NCBI GenBank assembly: GCA_030148165.1
Contig: JASBTZ010000003.1
Location: 868,001 to 932,000 of the forward strand
Reading direction: 5' to 3'
Origin: Bacteroidota bacterium
Lineage (GTDB): Bacteria; Bacteroidota; Bacteroidia; Flavobacteriales_D; Crocinitomicaceae
DNA: 64,000 nucleotides
Within the stretch, counting starts at the first letter, position 1. Every line of letters begins with the position of its first letter. Of the stretch, positions 53,699 to 63,754 are shown one piece after another. The notes below the pieces were generated by a model. It was not told where the DNA came from. It made no database searches and was given only the letters and a program-made list of their open reading frames with translations. A program made the translations under genes and the position numbers.

Positions 53699-54985
53699 AT
53701 GAGTGAAACTGCTAAGATAGAGTTAGGTGGCGAAACGTTCGAGCTACCTGTAATTGAAGGAACTGAAAACGAAAAAGCGATTGACATCAAGTCGCTTCGT
53801 GGACTGACGGGATATATTACGCTTGACACAGGATTCAAGAATACGGGTAGTACGACTAGCTCGATCACGTATCTTGATGGTGAGAATGGGATTCTTCGTT
53901 ATCGTGGTTACCCTATCGAGCAGCTAGCGGAAAGAGCATCTTTTCTGGAAGTAGCTTACCTTTTGATCTATGGTGAATTACCAACCCAATTACAATTGGA
54001 TGAATTTACGAATAGTATAACACAGCATACGCTTGTTCATGAGGACATGAAACAGTTCTTCGAAGCGTATCCGGCAAAGGCTCATCCAATGGGTGTCCTG
54101 GCATCTATGGTTTGTTCTCTTTCAACCTTTTATCCTGAATCGCTTGATCCGAACAGAGGTGAAGACGCAAAGAACTTGACAATCCATCGATTGATAGCGA
54201 AATTACCAACACTGGCAGCCTGGTCATACAAGAATGCCATGCGTCATCCATTCATGTATCCAAGAAATGACATGGACTATTGTGCAAATTTCTTAAACAT
54301 GATGTTTGCCATGCCAACCGGAGAATATGAACCGGACCCTGTCGTTGTTACTGCACTTAATAAATTGCTGATCCTTCACGCTGATCACGAGCAGAATTGT
54401 TCTGCTTCGACAGTGAGAATTGTTGGGTCATCTCATGCAAATCTATACGCATCTATTTCTGCTGGAATTGCTGCTCTTTGGGGACCACTGCACGGTGGAG
54501 CTAACCAGGCAGTAATCGAAATGCTGCAGAAAATAGCAGAGGATGGTGGAGATGTAGATAAGTGGGTAGCAAAAGCGAAAGACAAAGATGATCCGTTCCG
54601 ATTGATGGGATTCGGACACCGTGTATACAAGAATTTCGATCCGAGAGCAACAATCATCAAAAAAGCTTGTGATGAAGTATTAGCAAAGCTTGGTGTTGAT
54701 GATCCAATGTTAGATATCGCCAAGCGACTAGAGCAGGTTGCGCTGGAGGATGAATATTTCAAAGAAAGAAACTTATATCCTAACGTTGATTTCTATTCTG
54801 GAATCATCTATAAGGCAATCGGTATACCAACTGAAATGTTTACAGTAATGTTTGCATTGGGTAGACTGCCGGGATGGATTGCTCAGTGGAAGGAAATGCT
54901 TGAAAATGGTGACCCTATAGGTCGTCCGAGACAAATCTACACAGGAGCTAATGAGCGTGAATACGTGAATATAGCTAACAGATAA
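53699..54985 (+). CDS. gltA: Citrate synthase
   Basis: 428 residues of the bacterial citrate synthase family: TGYITLDTGFKNTGS and YRGYPIEQLAE near the N-terminus, and the catalytic regions HEQNCSASTVR, GPLHGGANQAV (His) and GFGHRVYKNFDPRA (His), plus the later Asp region. It condenses oxaloacetate and acetyl-CoA to start the TCA cycle. The length fits the hexameric type II enzyme of Gram-negative bacteria. It is followed by a terminator and is convergent with the RNA methyltransferase gene. Confidence 0.98.
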   Translation: MSETAKIELGGETFELPVIEGTENEKAIDIKSLRGLTGYITLDTGFKNTGSTTSSITYLDGENGILRYRGYPIEQLAERASFLEVAYLLIYGELPTQLQLDEFTNSITQHTLVHEDMKQFFEAYPAKAHPMGVLASMVCSLSTFYPESLDPNRGEDAKNLTIHRLIAKLPTLAAWSYKNAMRHPFMYPRNDMDYCANFLNMMFAMPTGEYEPDPVVVTALNKLLILHADHEQNCSASTVRIVGSSHANLYASISAGIAALWGPLHGGANQAVIEMLQKIAEDGGDVDKWVAKAKDKDDPFRLMGFGHRVYKNFDPRATIIKKACDEVLAKLGVDDPMLDIAKRLEQVALEDEYFKERNLYPNVDFYSGIIYKAIGIPTEMFTVMFALGRLPGWIAQWKEMLENGDPIGRPRQIYTGANEREYVNIANR

Positions 54986-54992
54986 AATTAAG

Positions 54993-55016
54993 GCCTTCCG
55001 ATTGGAAGGCTTTTTT
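54993..55016 (+). terminator. Intrinsic terminator after gltA
   Basis: GCCTTCC and GGAAGGC form a 7-bp stem with a 4-base loop (GATT), followed by T6. It lies between convergent genes and may work weakly in the other direction too. Confidence 0.9.
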
Positions 55017-55017
55017 A

Positions 55018-56163
55018 TTACTTAAGAGATCCTTTGTAAAGTTCGAACTTGCGGAAAGAACATTCCAGACTGCCATTAAAGACCTTATGCTTTTCTGTGG
55101 CGTGCAAGCCAACTGATTTCAGTGCATCAATATTGGAAGAAAGAATCCAACACTCCCATCCATCCATTTCCTGTTTGAGCCAGTCCCCTATTCCTTCATA
55201 CATACTTTCAATATGATCACCTATACGTTCACCGTAGGGAGGATTGGTAATTATAATTCCTTTTTCGGCTGGTTTCTTCACCTCTTCAAAAGAACACTCA
55301 TTCAGATTTACATGACGGCCGAATGAAAAGTGTCGAAGATTCCTGCGTGTTTTAGCTATCATTTCAGGACTTATATCGGATCCTCCTATCTCAATCGGTA
55401 GTTTATTTATACGACGGTCGACCTTAGCCATTATTTCCTGATAATCATCCTGATCGTAATTACGCAAATTCATGAAAGCATAACTAGTTCGTTCAACAGC
55501 CGGCGGTAAATTCACAGAGATCATAGCAGCCTCAGCCAGAATTGTTCCTGACCCGCAAAAAGGATCATAAAGCGGAGTTTTCCCATCCCATCCCGTCATC
55601 TTGATCAAGCCAGCTGCAACGACTTCATTTAGTGGTGCTGGTCCTACCGATTGACGATAACCGCGCTGAAATAAAGGTGCACCTGATGTATTAATCGATA
55701 AAACGACATCCTTATTATTAATGTAGAGATCAAACAGCACTTTAGGTGAACGGATTTCAACCGAAGGTCTCAGTTTAGATCGTTTGCGGAAGGTGTCTAC
55801 GATTGCATCTTTAACTACCAAAAAGGGGTATTGGGAATGACGAAACAAATCTGAAAAAACCGCTCCTTTAATCGCGAAGGTGTCATCAACGCCAAAATAT
55901 CTGGTCCAGTCAATCTTTGCGCACTCTCGATATAAGTCCTTCTCGTTGTTGATCTGGAATGATTTTAATTCCACCAATACAGAAATACCTGTCCTTACAT
56001 GAACATTCAGAAAATAAACGTCATGCCAATCTCCTTTGAAGCTAACGGCCCTATTTCTCACTTCAATATCAGAATAGCCGAATTCCTGAAGCTCTTGCTT
56101 CAGTGTTTCTTCAAATCCAAAGAAGGTTTTAACCGTAATATTTAGTCTGGAATCCCGTTTCAT
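55018..56163 (-). CDS. THUMP-domain RNA N2-guanine methyltransferase (RlmL-N/UPF0020 type)
   Basis: 381 residues. The N-terminal part (about 1-160) matches a THUMP RNA-binding domain (KRDSRLNITVKTFFGFEETL); the C-terminal part is a Rossmann methyltransferase with PLYDPFCGSGTILAEAAM (SAM-binding) and the catalytic NPPYGERIG motif typical of N-methylation of bases. It should modify a guanine in rRNA or tRNA; the family includes the RlmL N-terminal half that makes m2G2445 in 23S rRNA. It is divergent from the patatin-like gene, only 42 bases apart. Confidence 0.93.
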   Translation of the reverse strand: MKRDSRLNITVKTFFGFEETLKQELQEFGYSDIEVRNRAVSFKGDWHDVYFLNVHVRTGISVLVELKSFQINNEKDLYRECAKIDWTRYFGVDDTFAIKGAVFSDLFRHSQYPFLVVKDAIVDTFRKRSKLRPSVEIRSPKVLFDLYINNKDVVLSINTSGAPLFQRGYRQSVGPAPLNEVVAAGLIKMTGWDGKTPLYDPFCGSGTILAEAAMISVNLPPAVERTSYAFMNLRNYDQDDYQEIMAKVDRRINKLPIEIGGSDISPEMIAKTRRNLRHFSFGRHVNLNECSFEEVKKPAEKGIIITNPPYGERIGDHIESMYEGIGDWLKQEMDGWECWILSSNIDALKSVGLHATEKHKVFNGSLECSFRKFELYKGSLK

Positions 56164-56205
56164 CCTTGAAACAAACTGCCGGATTCTACGTATAATCCGT
56201 AAGTT

Positions 56206-58506
56206 TTGTACAAAAGAACAAATTTGCCCGGAAAGAAGCTATACATACTACTTATTTGTTTAGCCATACATGCCTTTTCCTTTTCTCAACAAAAAGTTGG
56301 ATTGGTATTAAGTGGTGGTGGCGCTTCCGGCTTCGCCCATATTGGTGTGCTCAAAGCACTTGAAGAAAATGAAATACCAATTGATTATATCACCGGGACA
56401 TCCGCTGGAGCCTTAGTAGGTGCCATGTATTCCGCCGGATATTCTCCGGAGCAGATCGAGGTATTTGTACTAAGTGAAACCTTTCAGCTTATGGCGAGAG
56501 GTGAACTTAAAGAGAATCAGAATTTCCTTTTACGAGTTGAAGATGATCATGCAGGCATGGTTACTTTTTCTTTTGCAAAGGATAGTCTTTTAAGGTTTCT
56601 CCCAACCAATTTTACCTCTTCAGCACTTTTGGATTTTGAAATGGTAAATTACCTGGGGACCGTTTCTGCCAGCCGAGATAAGGACTTTAATAATCTATTC
56701 GTGCCATTTCGATGTGTTGCATCTGATATCACCAAGAAAGAAAGCGTCATCTTTGACCATGGAGATTTAAATGCAGCTGTTCGTGCATCCATGACTTATC
56801 CTTTTTATCTCAAGCCCACCAAAATCAATGGAACATTATTATTTGACGGTGGTTTATACAATAACTTTCCGGCTAACATTATGTATCAAGACTTCAACCC
56901 TGATTTCATCATTGGAAGCAATGTATCGTATAATGCTCCTCCTCCTGATGAAGATGATCTACTTGGACAAGTGACTAACATGTTGGTTTCATACTCAGAT
57001 TTCGAACTCCCCTGCGAAGAAGGATTGATCATCGAACCGCAAGCAAACCTGGCGACATTTGAGTTTGATGCGATAGAGAAAGCTATTGACTCTGGATATC
57101 AGGCTACTTTAAAATCAATTGATTCAATACGATTATACGTGACACGCAAACAGACCAAAGAAGAACTTCAACAGAAACGAAAGCAATTCAGAAGCAATAT
57201 TTCGCCCTTAGAAGTTTCACAGGTTAATACGAAGTCAGAGAAAAAAGAATTGAGCTTCACAAGAAGATCTCTCTTACGAAAAAGAAAGTATGAGCGACTC
57301 ACGTTAGAACAATTGGAACGGCGCTATTTCCGATTGTACGCTGCACCTCAAATTGATTTCATCTTTCCTACGGTTACAGCCCTGGATGATAGTACGTACG
57401 CGTTGGACATCTATGTTAAGAAAGCAAAAGAATTCAAAATCGATGTGGGTGGTCATATTTCATCTCGCCCTGTTAATACCGGATATTTCGGCGTTACCTA
57501 TCAGACAGTTGGACAGGTAATGACAAGAACACATCTCGAATCATACTTTGGAAAATTTTACGGATCTGCTAAAGCTGATTTCACGCTAGACCTTCCACTG
57601 ACTTATCCTATTTCAACGCAAGTGTATTTTACGATGAATCGTTGGGATTACTTCAGGAGCTTTGCTACTTTCTTTGAAGATGTACAGCCTTCATTTCTGA
57701 TTCAGAATGAAATGTATGCCGGAGTTGAGTTTAGTCTACCCGTTTCCAATACGATCGAGAGTTCACTTGATGCCCGGGTTTACAAATTGGATGATCGATA
57801 TTATCAGACAGAGAACTTTACGAATAAGGACACTACTGACCAAACGTCATTTAACGGTATGTCTTATGCCTGGTCAGTTAAAAAGAATTCCCTTAATCGG
57901 AAACAGTTTGCAAACAGTGGACATTATTTCAGTTTAACGGCGAGGTTGGTGGCAGGTAGGGAACACAGTATATCAGGTTCTACGGCAATTAATGAATATG
58001 ATATTTTTAAAAATCATCAGTGGTTCAACTTAGGCTTAGAATTTCAAACATTTATAGTTAACACAGATCCTTATCATTTAGGTCTGCATGGTCAGGTTGT
58101 ATTCAGTGGACAAACTTTATTCTCAAATTTCACGGCCAGTACACTTGCAATGACAGAATTTTCATTAATTCCGGATGCCAAATCTTATTTCCTACCTGAA
58201 TATCGTTCTCCACAGTTTGCCGGCATCGGAATGAATCATGTTTTTACCATAAAGCACAAGTTGGATCTGAGGTTTGATGGGTACATCTACCAGCCTTTTA
58301 TTCAGGTAATACTTGAAGACAATGGGGATCAATCATATTCTGAACCATTAAAAGGTGCTACCTACATGGCATCGGCTAGTGCCATTTATCACAGTTTTAT
58401 TGGACCACTCCGATTCACTGCCAACTATTTCCCGGAACAAGAATTTCCACTGGCATTTCAGTTCAGCATGGGTTACATCCTGTTTAATGATCGGGCAATA
58501 CGTTAA
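56206..58506 (+). CDS. Patatin-like phospholipase fused to outer-membrane barrel (type Vd-like), TTG start
   Basis: 766 residues with a signal peptide (about 10-28), a patatin domain (about 30-235) and a C-terminal half (about 380-766) that looks like an Omp85/BamA-type barrel with a short POTRA-like linker. Catalytic elements: oxyanion loop SGGGASG (36-42), nucleophile S66 (GTSAG) and D214 (DGGLYNN). The layout resembles type Vd autotransporters such as PlpD and FplA, though the patatin part may remain attached. An in-frame stop lies just upstream and no ATG precedes the patatin motif, so translation must start at a non-ATG codon; TTG at the given start is the best choice. Confidence 0.92.
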   Translation: MYKRTNLPGKKLYILLICLAIHAFSFSQQKVGLVLSGGGASGFAHIGVLKALEENEIPIDYITGTSAGALVGAMYSAGYSPEQIEVFVLSETFQLMARGELKENQNFLLRVEDDHAGMVTFSFAKDSLLRFLPTNFTSSALLDFEMVNYLGTVSASRDKDFNNLFVPFRCVASDITKKESVIFDHGDLNAAVRASMTYPFYLKPTKINGTLLFDGGLYNNFPANIMYQDFNPDFIIGSNVSYNAPPPDEDDLLGQVTNMLVSYSDFELPCEEGLIIEPQANLATFEFDAIEKAIDSGYQATLKSIDSIRLYVTRKQTKEELQQKRKQFRSNISPLEVSQVNTKSEKKELSFTRRSLLRKRKYERLTLEQLERRYFRLYAAPQIDFIFPTVTALDDSTYALDIYVKKAKEFKIDVGGHISSRPVNTGYFGVTYQTVGQVMTRTHLESYFGKFYGSAKADFTLDLPLTYPISTQVYFTMNRWDYFRSFATFFEDVQPSFLIQNEMYAGVEFSLPVSNTIESSLDARVYKLDDRYYQTENFTNKDTTDQTSFNGMSYAWSVKKNSLNRKQFANSGHYFSLTARLVAGREHSISGSTAINEYDIFKNHQWFNLGLEFQTFIVNTDPYHLGLHGQVVFSGQTLFSNFTASTLAMTEFSLIPDAKSYFLPEYRSPQFAGIGMNHVFTIKHKLDLRFDGYIYQPFIQVILEDNGDQSYSEPLKGATYMASASAIYHSFIGPLRFTANYFPEQEFPLAFQFSMGYILFNDRAIR

Positions 58507-58612
58507 CCAACCTCGCGTTCTTCTTTTCCGTTTTGTATAGAGGAGTTTAAGTACTTTGATTCAACTGTATGAATTATTGATTGGATGAACAAGACGTTCA
58601 ATAGTATTTTCT

Positions 58613-58620
58613 TATTTTTG
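58613..58620 (+). promoter_or_regulatory. Probable -7 promoter element for DUF4249 gene
   Basis: TATTTTTG matches TAnnTTTG and lies 20 bases before the ATG. Confidence 0.45.
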
Positions 58621-58640
58621 ACTCCAGTAAAATCATTGAA

Positions 58641-59741
58641 ATGAAAAGGATTGCATTATTTATTGCTTTAGCCGTATTAAGTATCTTCGGATTTCAATCT
58701 TGTAATGACAAGGTTGATCTAATTGGTGATTTTACGGAAACTGCAGTGGTTTACGGACTATTGGATAAAGCAGATTCTATTCATTTTGTAAAAATAACAC
58801 GAGCATTTATTGGACCTGGGAATTCACTTGAAATAGCACAGATACCGGATTCAAGCTACTTTCAGGCAGTTAATGCGGTAGTTAAAGAATATATCAATGG
58901 AAGTCTGGCGAGAACTTTCACCTTAAAAGACACCTTGGTTGACAACAAAGACGAAAATGGTGTTTTCTACGCTCCGCAACAAAAATTATATGTATTCTAT
59001 ACGCCGTTCTCAGACCCATTATTGAGTGGTTCAAACATCGAGTACAGATTGGAGGCAGACATTAATAACGGCGAATTCATGGTAACGGGAGAAACAGAAA
59101 TCGTAGCCGGTGTTTACAGTCCTAACACAGATAGTGATTTTTATTCTTTCAAATTTAAGAAGTCAAATGGTGATTTCCCAAATCCAGGGGTGCAGATTGA
59201 AACCGGAAACTCAAGGATCGTTAATGTAAAATTGCTGATCGACATTGAAGAGTTTATCGGTGTGACTTCTTCAAATAGAACACTTTCCTGGCAATTAGGA
59301 GAAACCGAGGTCGACCCTAATGAAAATCGTTCGTTTGCGGCTAATGGATTGACATTCTTTGAATTGGTTTCAAGTTTCTGTTCGAATGGCGACCCACTGA
59401 TAGACAAAAGGAATCTGACGGGTATGACATTAAAAGTCGTAGCGGGATCTGATGATCTCTACCAATATATTCAGGCAAATAAACCAAGCTCTTCAGTTGC
59501 TCAAAATAAACCAAGTTTCACTAATTTGGAGGCAAGCAATGATCACGAGGTAGTAGGTATATTTAGTTCTCGATTTACACATACTTATTACCATCCTATG
59601 GAAGGAGCCTTCCAAACACAGCGTTGTATCGACAAAACGACTACAGAAGAGTTGTGTATTGGTGCTTATACTGGTCCGTACTTCTTCTGCAGTCAGCATT
59701 CCGTTGATATTGCGAATAACGAGTTTTGGGCTTGTAACTAA
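58641..59741 (+). CDS. DUF4249 domain lipoprotein
   Basis: 366 residues with a lipoprotein signal (FGFQSC, lipidation cysteine at about residue 21) and the DUF4249 body: VVYGLLDKADSIHFVKITRAF near the start, followed by a beta-rich domain, with cysteines near the end (FCSNGDPL, RCIDKTTTEELC, FFCSQHS, FWACN). In Bacteroidota this family is often found next to TonB receptors, but no such gene lies beside it here. It is probably outer-membrane associated and of unknown function. It precedes priA by 24 bases. Confidence 0.9.
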   Translation: MKRIALFIALAVLSIFGFQSCNDKVDLIGDFTETAVVYGLLDKADSIHFVKITRAFIGPGNSLEIAQIPDSSYFQAVNAVVKEYINGSLARTFTLKDTLVDNKDENGVFYAPQQKLYVFYTPFSDPLLSGSNIEYRLEADINNGEFMVTGETEIVAGVYSPNTDSDFYSFKFKKSNGDFPNPGVQIETGNSRIVNVKLLIDIEEFIGVTSSNRTLSWQLGETEVDPNENRSFAANGLTFFELVSSFCSNGDPLIDKRNLTGMTLKVVAGSDDLYQYIQANKPSSSVAQNKPSFTNLEASNDHEVVGIFSSRFTHTYYHPMEGAFQTQRCIDKTTTEELCIGAYTGPYFFCSQHSVDIANNEFWACN

Positions 59742-59765
59742 ACAGCGCTTTGTCTAAATTAGTAC

Positions 59766-62249
59766 ATGCCTGAGAGGAAGACCCTTTTTGCCCAAATCAT
59801 ATTACCGGTACCCGTCCGAAACGAATTTACGTACCGTATTCCTTTTGAACTTAATGACCAGGTTTTTGTAGGTGCGCGAGTGGTAGTTCCATTCGGAAGA
59901 TCCAAACTTGTAACAGGTATCATTACAGAGGTTCATGAAAAAGCTCCTGTCAATTATCAGGCAAAGTATATCGAATTTCTATTGGATGAAGCTCCGATCA
60001 TTACTCAACGACAGTATTTGTTTTGGCAATGGATTTCCAATTATTACATGGCTCCTATAGGCGATGTAATGAATGCGGCTCTTCCTTCTAACTTCAAACT
60101 GGCCAGTGAGACAAAAGTCGTGCTGCATCCGGATAATACGATCGATAGGAAACTACTGACAGATCGTGAGAATGATATAATTGATGCACTGGAGATTCGT
60201 GACGTACTCGATCTCAAAGAAGTTTCTGAAATTGTTGGTATTAAAACTATACAACCTATCATTAAAGGGCTCATAGACAAAAAAGCTGTTATCACGCAGG
60301 AAGAGCTGAAAGATAAATTCACACCAAAAACTGCTATTTTCTGTACACTGTCTGAAGAACTTCGGCAGGAAGATACATTGAATGAGACCATCCGATCATT
60401 AGAAGCAACTAAAGGCAAAATGAAGCAACTGGATGCTCTTTTGATACTGCTTAACCTGGGTAAATACAATAATGGCGATATGGAGCCGGTCTTGCGAAAA
60501 GACTTGATTCAGCAAGGAGCCTCACAATCATCTCTGAATACCCTGGAGAAGAATGGAATGATCCTACAGGAAAAACTACAGGTCTCCCGATTTGGAGAGG
60601 ATAGCAATGCAGAATTTCCACTTAAAGAACTGTCAGAAGATCAAAAAAGAGCGCTGGCAGAGATCAAATCAGGTTTTGAAAAAAATAAAGTATGCTTACT
60701 CCATGGAGTTACCGGATCCGGTAAAACCGAAATCTACGTCGATCTCATTCAGGAGCAACTTGATCAGGGTAAACAGATTTTGTTTTTGCTACCGGAAATT
60801 GCTCTGACAGCGCAATTGATACAACGTTTGTCCTATTACTTCGGCGAACAAATTGGTGTTTACCATTCCAAATTCAATCAAAACGAACGGGTTGAAGTAT
60901 GGAATCATGTCCTCCAGAATGATCCAAACAAGTTTCGGATTATACTGGGTGCTCGGTCATCCGTTTTCTTACCCTTTCAAGATTTAGGATTAATCATAGT
61001 GGACGAGGAACACGAATCCACCTTTAAACAATACGATCCCTCGCCACGATACAATGCTCGGGATTGTGCTATTGTTCTAGGGAATTTATTTAAGGCGAAC
61101 GTACTGCTTGGTTCGGCTACGCCTTCCATTGAAAGTTATTATAACGCAAAGTCTGGCAAATACGAATTGGTTGAGTTAATGCAGCGTTTCGGCAAGGTAA
61201 CGCTTCCTGAAATCCATACCGCTAACGTTCGCAAGGAGCGAAAGCAGAAAAGCATGCAATCTCATTTTACGAGTTACCTCATTGATGAAATGCGGGAATC
61301 CATGAACAATCAGGAACAGGTTATTTTATTTCAAAACAGACGTGGATATACACCCTACTGGATGTGTGAAGTGTGTAACTGGACCCCTAAATGCACTAAT
61401 TGCGATGTTTCACTAACCTATCATAAGCAGAGTAACTTACTGAAATGCCATTATTGTGGTTATACGACAAATCCTGTAGGAAGCTGTGCATCGTGTGGAA
61501 GTAATCGAATTAAAATGCTTGGATTTGGTACGGAAAAGATCGAAGACGAACTCGGTTTGGTATTTCCAGATAAGGTGATCAAGCGATTGGATTTGGATAC
61601 AACGCGATCAAAAAATGCCTATGCGAATATTATCGACGAATTCGATAATGGACAAATTGACGTCCTGATCGGTACTCAAATGGTTACGAAAGGACTTGAT
61701 TTTGAACATGTAAATCTGGTTGGCGTGTTAGACGCGGATATGTTGCTAAATCGAACTGATTTTCGAGCATTTGAGCGCTCTTTTCAATTGATGACCCAAG
61801 TGGCTGGTCGAGCTGGTCGAAGAGAAAAACGAGGAAAGGTGATTATTCAAACCGGGGATCCCGATCAATGGGTACTTCAGAAAATCCTGGATCATGATTA
61901 CATCGGATTCTATGAAAGTGAGATTATTGAACGAAAGAATTACTTCTACCCGCCTTATTATAAAATCATTGAACTGACTTTACGACATAAGGATGAAAAC
62001 ATTCTCAACGCGGGTGCTACAGATCTGGCCGGAAAACTGCGTAGTGTTTTTAAAGAGCGGATTCTTGGACCGGAATTTCCGGTTGTTAAGAAGATACAGC
62101 AGTATTATCTGAAGAAGATTACGATTAAGATCGAAAAGGATGTCTCCGATAAAAAAGTAAAGGAACGCATTTCGGAAATCATTGATGACTTCTATAGCGT
62201 TCCTCGTAATAAATCAATTCGCGTATCAATTGACGTAGACCCCGCTTAA
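59766..62249 (+). CDS. priA: Primosomal protein N' (replication restart helicase PriA)
   Basis: 827 residues: an N-terminal 3'-end-binding domain (about 1-110), a winged-helix part, and the helicase core with Walker A GVTGSGKT (314-321), DEEHE, and [15 protein letters not shown]. Between them is a zinc-binding domain with eight cysteines (about 540-590, [23 protein letters not shown]). It recognises repaired forks and reloads the replication helicase. Its TAA stop shares the TTAA tetramer with the stop of rpoD on the other strand, so the two genes overlap by 4 bases tail to tail. Confidence 0.98.
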   Translation: MPERKTLFAQIILPVPVRNEFTYRIPFELNDQVFVGARVVVPFGRSKLVTGIITEVHEKAPVNYQAKYIEFLLDEAPIITQRQYLFWQWISNYYMAPIGDVMNAALPSNFKLASETKVVLHPDNTIDRKLLTDRENDIIDALEIRDVLDLKEVSEIVGIKTIQPIIKGLIDKKAVITQEELKDKFTPKTAIFCTLSEELRQEDTLNETIRSLEATKGKMKQLDALLILLNLGKYNNGDMEPVLRKDLIQQGASQSSLNTLEKNGMILQEKLQVSRFGEDSNAEFPLKELSEDQKRALAEIKSGFEKNKVCLLHGVTGSGKTEIYVDLIQEQLDQGKQILFLLPEIALTAQLIQRLSYYFGEQIGVYHSKFNQNERVEVWNHVLQNDPNKFRIILGARSSVFLPFQDLGLIIVDEEHESTFKQYDPSPRYNARDCAIVLGNLFKANVLLGSATPSIESYYNAKSGKYELVELMQRFGKVTLPEIHTANVRKERKQKSMQSHFTSYLIDEMRESMNNQEQVILFQNRRGYTPYWMCEVCNWTPKCTNCDVSLTYHKQSNLLKCHYCGYTTNPVGSCASCGSNRIKMLGFGTEKIEDELGLVFPDKVIKRLDLDTTRSKNAYANIIDEFDNGQIDVLIGTQMVTKGLDFEHVNLVGVLDADMLLNRTDFRAFERSFQLMTQVAGRAGRREKRGKVIIQTGDPDQWVLQKILDHDYIGFYESEIIERKNYFYPPYYKIIELTLRHKDENILNAGATDLAGKLRSVFKERILGPEFPVVKKIQQYYLKKITIKIEKDVSDKKVKERISEIIDDFYSVPRNKSIRVSIDVDPA

Positions 62250-63115
62250 CCTAGGTATGATTGGAGCATCCGGCTTCGGGACGTGTGTTTGAGTCTGCGA
62301 ATTGCTTTTTCTTTTATTTGTCTAACGCGTTCTCTTGTTAGTTCGAATCGTTCACCGATCTCCTCAAGAGTCATCGGATGTTTACCACTCAAACCAAAAT
62401 ACAATCGAACTACGTCACCTTCTCTTGGTGTTAGTGTAGCGAGAGAGCGTTCAATATCTTTTTGTAACGATTCAATTACCAATCCCTTTTCAGGTCCAGG
62501 CATTGTATCATTTTCAAGTACATCGTACATGCTGGATGATGATTCATCATCTTCCTTTAGAGGAGCATCCATTGACACGTGCTTACCACTGTTCTTAAGT
62601 GACTGATAGACTTCTTTAACTGAAATTTCCAGATAATCAGCCATCTCTTGTGCCGTTGGAGGTCGTTCCAGCTTTTGTTCCAAATCTGAATAAGCCCTGT
62701 TCACTTTATTGATCGTTCCGATCTTATTTAACGGTAATCTAACAATACGAGCTTGCTCAGCTAAAGCCTGGAGGATCGATTGTCGAATCCACCATACAGC
62801 ATATGAAATGAATTTAAATCCTCTTGTTTCATCAAAACGTTCAGCCGCTTTAATAAGCCCAACATTTCCTTCATTTATCAAATCAGGTAATGACATCCCC
62901 TGATTCTGATACTGCTTAGCAACAGAAACAACAAAACGAAGATTCGCTTTAGTTAATCGTTCAAGAGCCAATTGGTCTCCTTCACGGATCTTCTTAGCCA
63001 ACTCAACTTCCTGCTCAGCAGTAAGTAGTTCCAACTTTCCGATCTCCTGTAGATATTTATCTAAGGATGCCGTCTCTCTGTTGGTAACCTGTTTGGTAAT
63101 CTTTAATTGTCTCAT
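62246..63115 (-). CDS. rpoD: RNA polymerase sigma factor, primary (sigma-A/RpoD type)
   Basis: 289 residues: the short primary sigma factor typical of Bacteroidota. Regions 1.2 and 2 ([38 protein letters not shown], the -10-recognising [17 protein letters not shown]), region 3 and region 4 with the helix-turn-helix LTREGDV-like block ([38 protein letters not shown]) are present; region 1.1 is absent. It should direct transcription from TTG/TAnnTTTG promoters. Its last codons overlap the end of priA. A 171-base spacer separates it from the phosphatase gene. Confidence 0.97.
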   Translation of the reverse strand: MRQLKITKQVTNRETASLDKYLQEIGKLELLTAEQEVELAKKIREGDQLALERLTKANLRFVVSVAKQYQNQGMSLPDLINEGNVGLIKAAERFDETRGFKFISYAVWWIRQSILQALAEQARIVRLPLNKIGTINKVNRAYSDLEQKLERPPTAQEMADYLEISVKEVYQSLKNSGKHVSMDAPLKEDDESSSSMYDVLENDTMPGPEKGLVIESLQKDIERSLATLTPREGDVVRLYFGLSGKHPMTLEEIGERFELTRERVRQIKEKAIRRLKHTSRSRMLQSYLG

Positions 63116-63286
63116 AACTTATGTTTTCATGCGCCTCTATATAAATAACGCGCGATTAGTAAAAGGGTTGGATTAAATTTCCAAGGATTTTCAACTAAAT
63201 GAACATTGAGGGGCATTTTGTGGTGTAAATCGGTAATTTGAGTGAATATTTAGCAAAAATCAGTCCGTGAATTGTAATTTTGACCT

Positions 63287-63754
63287 ATGAAGATTCTTAT
63301 GGTATGCCTTGGAAACATCTGTAGATCCCCCATGGCGGACGGTTTACTGCGTAAAAAGGTAGAAGAAAATGGGCTTAATATTGTTGTTGACTCTGCCGGA
63401 ACATCTGCTTATCATGTTGGTGAAGCGCCCGATTCACGAATGAGAAAGACCGCACACGAAATGGGTACACCTATCGATTCCTTGAGAGCAAGACAGTTCA
63501 GACAGGCTGATTTTGACGATTTCGACCTCATCTATGCAATGGATAAGAGTAATTACAACAATATCCTTCAGCTTGCGAGAAATGATGAAGATAAACAGAA
63601 GGTTAAGTTAATTCTCAACGAAAGCAATCCGAATATGAATCTTGAAGTGCCGGATCCCTGGTATGGTGGTGAACAAGGTTTTTACGACGTATACAACATG
63701 CTCGATGAAGCAACAGATGTAATTATCAATAAATTGATCCATGGCGAACGGTAA
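63287..63754 (+). CDS. Low-molecular-weight protein tyrosine phosphatase
   Basis: 155 residues with the family P-loop at the start: catalytic C7 and R13 in CLGNICRS, and the general acid D123 in the VPDPWYGG motif. Members remove phosphate from phosphotyrosine, in bacteria often as part of capsule or exopolysaccharide control, but no tyrosine kinase is nearby. The gene overlaps the RsmI-like methyltransferase gene by 14 bases, implying co-transcription. Confidence 0.95.
   Translation: MKILMVCLGNICRSPMADGLLRKKVEENGLNIVVDSAGTSAYHVGEAPDSRMRKTAHEMGTPIDSLRARQFRQADFDDFDLIYAMDKSNYNNILQLARNDEDKQKVKLILNESNPNMNLEVPDPWYGGEQGFYDVYNMLDEATDVIINKLIHGER

Noticed and set aside
63275-63282. TAATTTTG as -7 promoter element for the phosphatase gene
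   Set aside because: It ends only 4 bases before the ATG, so transcription would start inside the gene; kept only as a chance match.
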